Shown here piece by piece: positions 36,237 through 46,714 of a DNA stretch of 64,000 bases. Within the stretch, counting starts at the first letter, position 1. The number at the start of each line of letters is the position of its first letter. The notes beneath the pieces are model-generated. The model saw nothing but the letters and a program-made list of their open reading frames with translations. It was not told the DNA's origin and ran no database searches. Made by a program: the position numbers and the translations under genes. Origin of the DNA: Chionoecetes opilio (lineage: Eukaryota > Arthropoda > Malacostraca > Decapoda > Majidae); NCBI GenBank assembly GCA_016584305.1, contig JACEEZ010000381.1, positions 1-64,000 of the forward strand, in the 5' to 3' direction.

Positions 36237-38458
36237 CTACTCCAACACCTTCTTGAGTTCCGCCTTCGTTTTTTTAGGGACAGCTTTCGTGTGGAGGCGG
36301 GCAAGCTTCAAGAGGAACTGGGTTTGCCGTTCGTCCTTCGTCCGGTTGCCGAGGAAGCGTTGAATGAGGGCTATTCCTCGTTCTGCGAGGTCGTTCGTGA
36401 CCTTCAGGACACCAGCCCGCTTATTCGTGCACTTGAAACACGAATCCGTGTTCCATGTTTCAGGACTCAGCTCAAGGAAGGTCGGTGGCTGGCCTCCTAG
36501 TAGACTTTTCAAGACCTGCATCGACCGCACTGAGCAGAAGGCGGAAAGCGGCCTGTTGAGATTGATTGGTGTCTTCGACTCGGGGCGCCGTGGATTCTTG
36601 GTCGTCGAAGGACGCTTCATCCCCTCTACCATCTCCGCCTTCTGCTCCGGGCTGATGCGGTCATCGAAGATGGCCAGTCCGATCAGGTTCTCGGAAAGGT
36701 ACCAGAGATGGCGCCGCATGGCACGTTCCGCGACCGACGCAACCCCATCGTCGCAGATCCTCTTCACGTCAGTGATGAAGTCCAGGTCGTTCTTGGTGCG
36801 TAGGACGGAATCATTGCCTCATTCCGTATTTCGCGTAGACCATGGTCACAAAGAACGCAACTCGACGGATCCCCGCCAACTCCCGCCTGCTCATCTCCAG
36901 CTGGTCATGGAAGAGCATGATCTTCACGGCGTAGATGGCCTTGGCCATCCATCTGGCCATGTGGTAAGCACCAGGAGCACGGAAGGATGTAGGGACTCCT
37001 CCTCCGAAGTAGGCCACGCTGAGCAGGATGATCTCTTTGTAGTCTTCGCGTGGATGATTTCCACAGTCAAGCAGACGTTTCAAGTGACCGACCATCTCAA
37101 GGTAGTGAGCTTCTTCGTCGGATGACAGAGCGGTCGGTGTCAGGGGCTGTGGTCGGCTCTGGTCAACGATAGGCCAACGATTCTGGAGCCTCTTGAAAAG
37201 GGCGATGTTAGGGCCAGATGATGGACCCATGCAAGCCTTGAAGACATCCTTCAGAACAACTTCCAGGATGTGGTGGCGGCATGCCAACCACACCTGTGGC
37301 TTCTCCAGTGCACGTTCAATCCTGATACACGCTCCTTGAACCATCCCCGTGTTGGCCGCTGTCGTTTCGAATGCCATTCCAATGATGGTGCCCTCCAAGC
37401 TGCTTTCCCGCACCAGCTTCAAGACGGTTTCCGCAACAGCTTGTCCTGTCCCGTCTGCAGACACAGGAACACCCAGAAGTTCCTCCGTATCCTCCCCGGG
37501 CACCAAGACGGCCACCTTCTCCTCCAATGACCTTCCGCCCGCTAGACTGGGTAACAACTTGCCGTCCCGATGCAGAACCAAAGGGACTTCAGGCTTGCAG
37601 AAGAGAGACATGGCAATCTCTTCGCGGTTCTTGACTCTGGCCCGGTGGATCGACGAACGGGACACAGTGATATGTTCGATGTCGTGGCCGAGGCTCATTG
37701 CAGCAGCGGTGTAGGAGGATGTCGCAGATGGACAGATTGTCGCGCTCCCAAGCAAGGGTCAGCTCCTTGGTGAGCTTATTCTCCTTAGGAGGTCGACGGC
37801 GTGGACATTTAGCTGGTGTCGGAGCCTTGAAGTCGTCGTCCTCGGTTTCTTCGTTGGACGATGAGAATGTAGTAGAAGACTCCAAGTCCAAAGCCACGTC
37901 ACGATTAAGAGTGGATGACGAAGCAGCCGCGTCCTTCTTCTTCATCTCCTCCATCCTTTGTCTCTTACGTCGCTTCTCCTCAGTCGCTCGCTTCAGCTTC
38001 TCGTCCACGCCAGCCATCGAGCAGCTCTGCCGGTCCTCCCTCTGAGCCTCCAAGAACGCCTTGTCTTCCTCGGGGATCTTCGCTTCCATTGCCTTGGAAT
38101 GCGCGATGTCGAACATGTCTTCGAGGCTGTCTCTGAAGATGCATCTCTTCATTTCTTCCGTCTCTGTCTTCCGTGACTTGGATTTCGCCAAGGCGCCGTA
38201 CTCCTCGTACAGTTTGAGGACCTTCTTCTTCACCCACGACACATCCGACGTCGGAATGTTCGCACGTCGCCACACTTCCAAGACCTTCTCAGCGGTAGAA
38301 GCTGCTGCAACGAAAAGAACCTCCTTCTGGATCTTGTGGTGGAGCAAAAACACCTGGAGAACCTCGCCTCTCGACGGAAGGCGATTCCCCGGGAATGACG
38401 ATGTTGGGGACTTCTCCAGTACCCATACCACGTCCGTAGATCGTCTTTCACACGCCAT
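36237..38458 (-). pseudogene. transposase-like protein, hAT-like fold, nearly intact (two frameshifts)
   Basis: About 740 codons from ATG at 38458 to TAG at 36237. The N-terminus (ERRSTDVVWVLEKSP, HKIQKEVLFVAAASTAEKVL) leads to a Lys/Glu-rich coiled-coil segment (KRATEEKRRKRQRMEEMKKK) and an acidic linker. The core has LVLHRDGKLLPSL, MAFETTAANTG, LACRHHILEVVL, MGPSSGPNIALFKRLQNRWP, and FRAPGAYHMARWMAKAIYAV. The C-terminus has HLWYLSENLIGLAIFDDRIS and KVTNDLAERGIALIQRF. Frameshifts lie near 37735 and 36815. A 3' splice acceptor (pyrimidine tract, TTCCCAG) sits ~10 bases before the ATG, so an upstream exon is likely. AATAAA follows the stop at 36230-36235. I propose an RNase H-like transposase: ETTAANTG for the first catalytic region and CRHH for the hAT CxxH region. 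That assignment is inference. Confidence 0.8.
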
Positions 38459-38613
38459 CACGTTAGACCTGGGAACACAAAAGAGACCACAATACAGTTT
38501 TTTTATTTTACATCGATAAATACATATATAGGCATTAGCTGCATTATTTATAGTGATGGAAATACAAGGGATACGGCAGGCACACACTTAAAACGATTAA
38601 GTTCACACACTAA

Positions 38614-39311
38614 AGCCGCGGTCACATGAACAACTTTTCCGTCAATATTAAGGCTGCAATTATTCAGCAAAGGCAACACCTTGCCGTGTTTTGGTCACAC
38701 GGATTTTCAGAGGTAGCAATAATTTGAATGGCAATTTTGGCTTCTCAAGATGTATCTGAAGAAGCGTCTTTGGAAAACTAGGGAGAAATAGGGAGAAACT
38801 GGTTCACAAATAGGGTGGTGAATGATTGAAATGGATTCTTGTGTATGGCAAGTGCGTCAGACATAAAACATTCAACATTCAACATCAAAGTGATCAATAA
38901 TAAGTTGGTAGGGCCTATCCCCTAAAAAAAATTGTTATTAATACACCGTCAACAAGGAAAATGTATACCAGCCATAACTCATTTAAATTTTTCTTGGTGT
39001 TTTGTATCCTTCAAATCGCTTAAAAACACGTACAAGAGTGTACAGGGCTTCACAATTCGTCTTGTAATCGGTTTCTTGCCACTTGTAGCTATGTATTTCA
39101 GCTTCTGTATATTGAATTAGAGCGTGCATTAAAAATTAATGTCAAATAATATGCATTGGTGGAAGGATATTGCAGCAATATGTCTTGCCGAAAGACCGAC
39201 ACGTTGGTCATCATAAATGGTCATTAGAACTCGCAATTATATCCGAGTTTGGGCCGCGTTTGCTTTTCCCAGGTGTAATATGCCAGAAAAATTGTCCGTG
39301 TGACCGCACCT
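38614..39311. mobile_element. 698-bp TAA-TSD MITE (Harbinger-like)
   Basis: Left end AGCCGCGGTCACAT, right end reverse complement AGGTGCGGTCACAC, TAA on both sides (38611-38613, 39312-39314). It lies between the 5' terminus and the transposase gene of the hAT-like element, so it inserted later. Ends are related to the MITEs at 1416 and 2275. Confidence 0.8.
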
Positions 39312-39563
39312 TAAGATAGTTGTAATATAGATGTATGAAAAACAAACCGACAAAAAGGACACCACACGCGACAACGACACACGCGACAACTACCTCACTC
39401 TGACGCCGAGCAGAAAACTGAACGAAATGCGCGACCATAAAAGACGAGAGAGGAAGCTGAAAGTTTTCCCGATTGAACTTGTCACGACAGGAAAAAAGGG
39501 GCCCAACATGTGCTGGAGGGGTGTCCGATACACGTCGGTTTCTTGGGACACCCTAATAAACAG

Positions 39564-42106
39564 TTGTACATTACATAACTTAATTTTGTTTGGTTTCCCA
39601 TATTCAATTTAGACCTGTAATTAATCATCCTACACTTAATAGTAATTTCAAGTGGATACACCCCTAGTTCTCCATATACAATATCGGTGCTATATATCTG
39701 TGTACATACAAAAATGTTTCAAAAATTTCATTTGTAATAGTTCTACCTCCCGTATATATAATTCCCCCCAGACTTCACAACCGTATGTTAATACGGGTAC
39801 AACCATGGTCCTTAAACAATTCAATTTGAATGTCAACTGGCAAGTCATTTTGCGTGAGGTGCCAATTAGCGCGTACAAGGCCCTCGTTGCTTGTTCCTTT
39901 AATTCCAACTCCCCCTTCCTAAACCTCCCATTATATTAAACATATACCTAAGTTTTTTATACTCGCTACTACCTCTAAAAATTTCCTCACCCCCAAAATT
40001 TGAAATTGTAATTACTTGTTTGTACTTTACCCCGGCTAAACACTACATTTTAGTCTTACTACTATTAACTTTTAATTTTTCCACTCGGACAATAACTATA
40101 AAGAGCGTTTAGTGCCTGTTTCATGTTTGCCTCACTACTACATAGCCCAAATGTATCGTCTACATACATCAACACTAATAACTTAAATAAACATTCAGAA
40201 GATCATTATCGAAATCTAAATATTACAATTAAAATTCAATAAGCTTTTCTTGTAAGTCATTAACATAAAAAGCAAAGAGCAGTGGCGATAGGTTTTTCCC
40301 CCTGTCTCACCCCCCGGTTACACGTAAATGTGCAGCAGTTTGTTGCCCAGCATTACGCAAGACTTAATACTATTGTACATACTATGAAAAAACCTTCAAA
40401 AATTTACCATTAATACCATCCCTAACAAGATTATACCAAACCTTTCTCTCCACACCTTATCAAATGCTTTTTGTAGTCTACAAACAACAAACAAAATTTC
40501 TCTTCTTCCCCTTAAACAAGTCAATAACACATTGGAGCAAAAACATGTGGTCCAGGGTGAATATTCCTGCCTAAACCTGCCTGCGTTTCATTAATTATAT
40601 GATTAGCCTCAGAATATTGTTTAAGGCGTTTGTTCAGAATGGATGTAAATAATTTTCCCCAAACAGCTTAACAAAGAAATTTTCCCCCTGTAATTGTTCG
40701 TGTCTTTTAGCGTCTCCCTTGTTCATGTAAAAGGGCACTATTACCCCAGTCGCCCACTCTGAGGGAAAAAAACACCCTATCCAATATCTTATTGAATATT
40801 TTTTACGTATAAGGAACACAGTAATTCTTGCGTGCATTTATGTATTCATTAATTATATTATCAACACCAGGAGATTTTTTATTTTTTAGCTTACTTATGC
40901 ATATTTTTATCTCGTCAGAAGTGATATCACTATTCAATAAAGGCGAGTTGTTTCTCACCAATGTTTTTCATAGTTAATTGCTCGTTATTGTAGTCGTCTT
41001 CATCGGTAAATAGCAATCTAAAATGGTCGTAAAATTCGTCATGTATAATCTTGCTCTCTTTGTTACTTTGATCACCTTTTAATATTTCCAATATAACTTT
41101 GGATCTTTACTTTTGACTTCTCTTAGTTTTTTTTTACTATATTGAGATTTTCTTTATTCTTCGCCCTTGTTATTTCTTTCTTGTATTTCTTACTTTTCTC
41201 TTATCATAGCATTATACGTAGTGAAACTTTTATGTTTATTATGTTTATTTTTAGCTTTGTGGTATACTTTTCTAGCAATACAGCACTGTTTGTCATATCC
41301 TTTCATATTAGCATTATTACTTTTTTTTTATAATTTGCTCTTACTAGTCTGTGAAAAAGTCTTTAAAGCTGGTTCTATTAACACAAGTTTTAACTGGTGA
41401 GTTATGTCATCCACAGTCATGTCATCCACTCCGTCATGCAGCTCATTCACTCTGTTACCATCCACCCCTTTCCACGTACTTTTACTCTTTCTCTCATTTT
41501 TTCCATCTTCCCGGTCTTACACAAGATGCTTCATTCACTTCATTACTCTCTTTACAGGCTTGTCTCACCAGGCAAGAAAATTCTAACACAGTCTGTATAC
41601 CACAGTGTACATCGGAATACAATGGATTGAATTCTAATACCTTAAATATTTTCACATGCTTAAAACAAAATTGTGCGTACCGATAACGTAATCAATAGTT
41701 GTATTGTAGGTGGTTGGTATTTTCCAATCCCCATATCTAACCAATTCTACCGTTAAATATAACAACTAATTATTTTTACACACTTCAACTAATTTTTTTA
41801 CCGTAAGAGCTTCTGTCAGGTGTACCATCCTGATTGAATCTATTCTGTAAACAACTGGAACTTAAAACAAATTAACATCAATTTCTGTGGTAGATTACTA
41901 ACTGTATCCTCACTGATTTTAGCAACGTCAGACAAAGTGCCAGTATGGGGCCCTTTAAAATCACCACATACATCATGATAACAGTCAAACTAGGGGGGGA
42001 GGGCATCAGTAGAGCGCATACCTCCGCCCGAGTATTTCATCAATAAATATATATTATATTATATATATATATATATAAAATATATATATATATATTTTAT
42101 AAAATA

Positions 42107-42138
<32 letters not shown>

Positions 42139-42800
42139 GCAGTCAGTATGAACGCATAGCTCCGACGAATATTTCATCAATTGGTTGCCCTGGCAACAGT
42201 TGTCAATAGATTTCATCCAAATCAAACCAGTTCTTCCTTATACCAAAAAGACTTGGTATACCGAGTTTGTTTCCAAATCTATTCGTAACTTTTCGGAAAT
42301 CCTGTACACTAACAGGGAGACAGACAGACAGACAGACAGATCGGGGTGAAAAAACATAACCTCTCCAACTTCGTTGGCGGAGATAATTAGATGAAATAAT
42401 TAATCAAGCTCATCAAAGTTTTTGTGGCTTGCCATACCGTGAGTGACTGGGAGGAATGTAAACACACGTGATAAACAAGTTTTTCTCTAAACCAACCTCT
42501 CGTCCCCCTACGCATACAGATAGTAAGGTTTCATCACTACTTTTGATTTCTTTCCAACTAAAATTCATAGCGTTTCTTAACGCAATTAAAAGACCTCCGG
42601 ATTTATATCTACTTAAGGGGTTCCTGTTCTTATAGACAATATAAAATCCACTATTTTCCATAACATCTTTTGTTGTTCATATCGGCATCATCACAGTTGG
42701 TTTCACACATGCACACTACATCATAGTTTATGATAAACACAATAAACTCTTTTAATGATAATTTAGATTTTAACCCGCAAACATTGATCGTCAAAATGTT
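39564..42800 (-). pseudogene. LINE (family X) ORF2: endonuclease and RT, right half of split copy
   Basis: Minus strand, 5' to 3': endonuclease with ILTINVCGLKSKLSL, VVCMCETN (catalytic Glu region), SGGLLIALRNAMNF, NLFITCVYIPPSHSRYG; an inserted repeat (41985-42395); a linker with LYWKYLKGDQSNKES-like sequence; RT beginning ITSDEIKICISKLKNKKSPG, PSEWATGVIVPFYMNKGD; then degraded counterparts of copy A RT and LKEQATRALYALIGTS, PVLTYGCEVWGE. Many frameshifts, several at homopolymers. It continues as 35399-35958. Confidence 0.8.
41985..42395. mobile_element. repeat insertion with TA array and CAGA tail
   Basis: Interrupts the LINE between endonuclease and RT. Starts near GAGCGCATACCTCCGCC and ends near CTTCGTTGGCGGAGAT, so its outer edges carry CCTCCGCC/GGCGGAG as an inverted pair. 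Contains (TA)n at about 42045-42140 and (CAGA)n at about 42322-42340. Probably a MITE; TSD not resolved. Confidence 0.55.
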
Positions 42801-43106
42801 ATGCTTAAACTCTAGTGGTCGTTATGTTGGTCGTAAGACCTTGTGGAGTGGCGCTGCGTGAGTGTGTCGTGGTCTGCTTACGCGTATTACTGCGTGTGTT
42901 TCAAGACTATTGCTTGTTTGAGTCGATGTAGTGTCTTGTTGAGGTGGTGTGTTATGTATCTCTGCTGTGTCCTTGTGGGTGTTGTGTTTTGTATAGGTTT
43001 CTGCACTACATGTAGGTGTTATGGATTGTTTATAAGCTGTTTGACTCACAGTGTTGTATGCAAAGTACTGAACGAGCGCTGGATCTTGCTGTACTCCCGC
43101 GCCATC

Positions 43107-43895
43107 CTACTTCACCAGGTGATCCAGTTTGAGACGCTTCCAATCAGGTGAATCAATGCCGACCTTTTGTAGTTCCTCCGGTGTAGTTACGCCACGGGCC
43201 TCTCCTTGTCGACGAGCCATGCCAATATTATTCCATCTCTGGTGGTAACATTCCTCACTACCGCTTGTTCCTTGATCATTTTCAGCATCGTTGCCCTTAG
43301 GGGTGTCAAGTCCTCGTTGATGTAGACTTTCCTTTGTTTCTCCTTCAGCTTTTTCTTGTTGATTATCACTGCGTTTCTCTTCTTCCGATGGCAAAATCGC
43401 ACAATTACAGGCCTGCTGCTCTCCCCAGCCTTTCCCAACCGATGAGCGATAGATATATCGTCTGCCTCTAGTTTCACCCCAACAACAGCAGCAATTTCAA
43501 TAACCTTTGCTTGCAAGACGTCTTCATCCTCGTCTGAATCCTCTTCAATACCAAATATTCTCAGATTGTCCCTTCTTGTGTACTGCTCCAGCCTATCATT
43601 ATCATAGCGATGTTGTAGGTTGATTTTTTGTGTCACATCAGAATGAAGCAGTAACTTGTCTGTGATATCCTTAACTGCCGTCGATACTGCGGCGGAGACA
43701 ACCACAGCTATTATATTAGCAATACCTGGCATGATGGCAGCAGCAACGTCCTTAGCAGTTTTGCTTCCCCTGGTAGAATCTCTCCCTTCAGAAGACAAAA
43801 GCTCCATTTCTTCTTCCAATTTTTCTTTGACTAGCTGTTCTAAACTAGTGCCAAGGGTTTGTTGCGCAATTTCTCTTGTGAAGCTTCGGTAGGAC
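43107..43895 (-). pseudogene. LINE (family X) ORF1, RRM-type, one frameshift
   Basis: Upstream of the endonuclease on the same strand. N-terminal SFTREIAQQTLGTSLEQLVK leads to a helical stretch, an Ala/Val-rich segment, then DRLEQYTRRDNLRIFGIEED, ISIAHRLGKAGESSRPVIV, RFCHRKKRNAVIINKKKLK, VYINEDLTPLRATMLKMIKE: the L1-type ORF1 RRM and C-terminal pattern. ORF1 in such LINEs is an RNA-binding chaperone of the RNP. A frameshift near 43195 leads into GVTTPEELQKVGIDSPDWK and a stop at 43107. Confidence 0.8.
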
Positions 43896-44585
43896 AGTGA
43901 ATGATAAATCCAGGAGATGTCCCAGGCACGTCTTGCCTGAACCGCTGCTACCGAGTGTGTGTGTGTGTGTGTGCTTGACGTGGGTCAAAGTCACAATTAA
44001 GGGATTAACAGGGGCATATGGGAGGGTAGACCGATGCCTGAGAGTGAGGGGTGGGAATGAGTTTATTTAGTGTACATTTTGACGTCAAACCTTCCATCAC
44101 GCCCCAGAACGCCATCATCCAATCAAGAGGGAACCAGGGCCTGACAAGCTCCACCTTGGGGGACGTGCGTGTGACTCTAGCGTTCTTGAACAGAGTATAG
44201 TATGGGTGGAGACGCCCTGAGCCGCGCGGTCTGTGTTGTCTGGTGAAGCCACCGCTTTCCCCCGTCCTCCATACTATTGTGGGCAATGTCACGCACTGGG
44301 TGACTGAGATGACCCACTCTTTCTTTTCACTTTTTACACTGTTTGCACTTAATTATAACATGGTGTGTGAAATTATACTTCTGTGTTACTGCTAACCATA
44401 TATTACATATCATATTATTGCATATTATTGTATATTATTGCATATTGGGTCCCTCTATTGAATATAATGTCTGGCGGTGAACTGCCTGCCTGCGTATTTA
44501 TATCTCACCTGCAGATATGTCTCAGCTACAGCCTTGATCAGTAAAATTAAATGATTACTGGCCGGGTCATTATCTGACATGATTT
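43896..44585. other. no gene; short GT and CATATTATTG repeats
   Basis: A small GT run at about 43957-43973 and four units of a 10-base CATATTATTG repeat at about 44405-44446. Open frames are not supported. Confidence 0.4.
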
Positions 44586-44589
44586 TTCA

Positions 44590-44820
44590 TACCATTTCCT
44601 ACCAATATTAATTACGCTACACTTGTCATTATTAAAATCCATCTGCCACCTGACTACCCACTCGCTTAACTTATCTAAGTCTCCATGCAAACCGGTTACA
44701 TTAGACTGTGACCCGATAATTCTACCTATCTAAGTATCATCAGCAAACTTGTTGATATCACTACTAATCCCACTGTCCTAGTCGTTGATGCAAATATAAA
44801 ATAGTAGTGGCCCCAAATTA
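44590..44820 (-). pseudogene. CR1-like LINE RT fragment
   Basis: Minus-strand nucleotide match to the CR1 copy at about 55495-55715, covering FADDTK-type RT motifs (ISNKFADDT equivalent, DLDKLSEWVVRWQMDFN-like). Isolated, about 230 bases, truncated at both ends. 44820-45700 beyond it holds no recognisable gene. Confidence 0.75.
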
Positions 44821-45714
44821 CTATATTATTACTACTAATATAAATCCTACGAACACAATCGCTAACACTTATATACTACGTATTACTACAGCTACCACTA
44901 TCACCCCCACCACTATTACTACTATCAGTAACACAAGTACCAACCCAGTAGTGCATAGCTATCACACTTTTCTAACAAGGTCATTGTCAAAATTTATCAA
45001 TGGTTTTATCAAATACATGCACGTTTGTTAGAAAACATCATTTTAGAAATCAACAAATGCATAACTTACTGGTGAAATGTGATGGATGGGTCAGATTTTT
45101 TTTCGCTTTTTCATTGCACCCAAATGCAACACAACTTTTCACCATAGCAGAACACACAAGGAGCGACACTCCTGCCTTTACTTGTCTTCACGAGGTCAAT
45201 ACTAAATGAAAACTAAGAGAGTATGAGTGGACGTGTAGAGAGGATTTGACCTGAGTAAGCATAGCCCATCCCTTAATTAAACAGATCTGCCACTCTCTAG
45301 TAATTACCCCGACTCAATTCACACCTTTGACCTCACCACCCCACCACCTTTAATAACGAAGTCACCGTGCCACCCATGAAGGTAGTGTGCGAGGTAGTAT
45401 GGTACCATGGTCCCCATACTACCTACATGTTGCCAACCCAACGTAGCAAAACTTATACCCACAAACCCGAGAGACCTATATATATTGATATCACCATGTT
45501 ATGAGATCAGTTTAATTCTCATCATGAAATAATAACGGGAAAGAAACTCATATACTATGTGCACCTTAGAATGGACCGACGTTACTCCCAGGAATCTCAA
45601 AATATTTCCATGGGATGATTTATCTCTACACACTTGGCAGTAGAGTTGTGGGCTAAGGGAGCCCACAACCCAACCTCCCTTAGCCCACAACAAGATGGCT
45701 GATTGACAGTTCAC

Positions 45715-46120
45715 TGGTTTCAACCCGCACGGCTCAGGGCGTCTCCACCCATACTACTCTCCATAGCACCAGTGTCCATACAGCACCATGACACTTTCTT
45801 CGGTGCAAACACAAGTATCGCCGACATGGGATCATGGTACGTCCGGCACAATGTTGTCAGTGCTCGCCTCAGGTTGGGGTACCGGCCAGTGTGGCAGGTC
45901 TCCCAAGCAGAGGACGTGCCACACTACTTCTCCTGTAAACTGTGTAACCGTCCCAACGCCAACACCCTTGACCACTACTGCCTTCAGTGCCCCACAGTGA
46001 CAGACTTATTACCACGGGGGCAGAACTTAATTCAGATTTGTACACATTTACTCTCGAATGATAACTTGGAGGTCCTTCTTGCTCGCTATCCACACTTTGG
46101 TGGCTGTTGAATGTACATAT
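45715..46120 (+). pseudogene. I-like LINE C-terminal zinc-binding region
   Basis: Encodes VSIQHHDTFFGANTSIADMG, VVSARLRLGYRPVWQVSQAE, CKLCNRPNANTLDHYCLQCP (C-x2-C...H...C) and NDNLEVLLARYPHFGGC, then a stop. This follows RNase H in I-clade ORF2. It has an open frame over at least 130 codons, but nothing upstream is joined to it. A GT array follows immediately. Confidence 0.75.
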
Positions 46121-46129
46121 ACTTGTCCC

Positions 46130-46270
46130 TTTTGTGTGTGTGAGCGTGTGTGTGGTGTGCGTGTGTATATGTGGTGTTTTGTGTTGTGGTGGTGTGGTGT
46201 GTGTGTGTGTGTGTGTGGGGTGTTGTGTGTGTGTGGTGTTTTGTGTGTGTGTGTGTGTGTTGTGGTTTTT
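46130..46270. repeat. (GT)n microsatellite
   Basis: GT array with GGTG interruptions. Confidence 0.9.
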
Positions 46271-46364
46271 CAGGTCCCCTGCAGACACGAGTCCTCTGTA
46301 AATAATCCAGGGTCATTGCCTTCACTAGGTCCTGTCGCCTTCGACGTATAAATTGATTACTAAA

Positions 46365-46604
46365 TTCTCCTCTCTCTCTCTCTCTCTCTCTCCTCCTCTC
46401 TCTCCCCTCTCTCCCTCTCTCTCTCTCTCTCTCCCCTCCCCCCCAACTTTCTCTCTCTCTCTTCTTCTCTCTCTCTCTCTCTCTTTTTCTCTCTCCTCTC
46501 TCTCGGTCTCCTCCTTCCTCTCTCTCCTCTCTCTCTCTCTCTCTCCTCTCTCTTCTCTCTCTCTCCTCTCCTCTCTCTCTATTCTCTCTCTCTCTCTCTC
46601 TCTC

Positions 46605-46636
<32 letters not shown>

Positions 46637-46714
46637 CCCTCTCTCTATATATATTATATATAATATATATATATAATATTAGTATATATATATATATATA
46701 ATATATATATATAT
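46365..46714. repeat. (TC)n then (TA)n microsatellites
   Basis: TC/CCTC array to 46643, then TA to 46714; the TA end supplies the left TSD of the next element. Confidence 0.9.

Larger units (their letters stand above)
35967..39555 (-). mobile_element. hAT-like DNA transposon carrying an uncharacterised transposase family, element 1
   Basis: Starts TAGGGTGTTCC and ends GGGACACCCTA (11-bp TIR, one mismatch). Flanked by ATAAATAG (35959-35966) and ATAAACAG (39556-39563), an 8-bp TSD with one mismatch, inside a LINE whose copy A lacks the insertion. The right terminus carries a nearby inverted pair GGGTGTCC/GGACACCC. TIR start (YARNG) and TSD length fit hAT. It holds one gene (36237-38458, minus) and a later 698-bp MITE. 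Confidence 0.85.

Noticed and set aside
41142..41400. Plus-strand hydrophobic frames resembling membrane proteins
   Set aside because: Antisense of the A/T-rich linker of LINE ORF2; the minus strand carries the recognisable protein.
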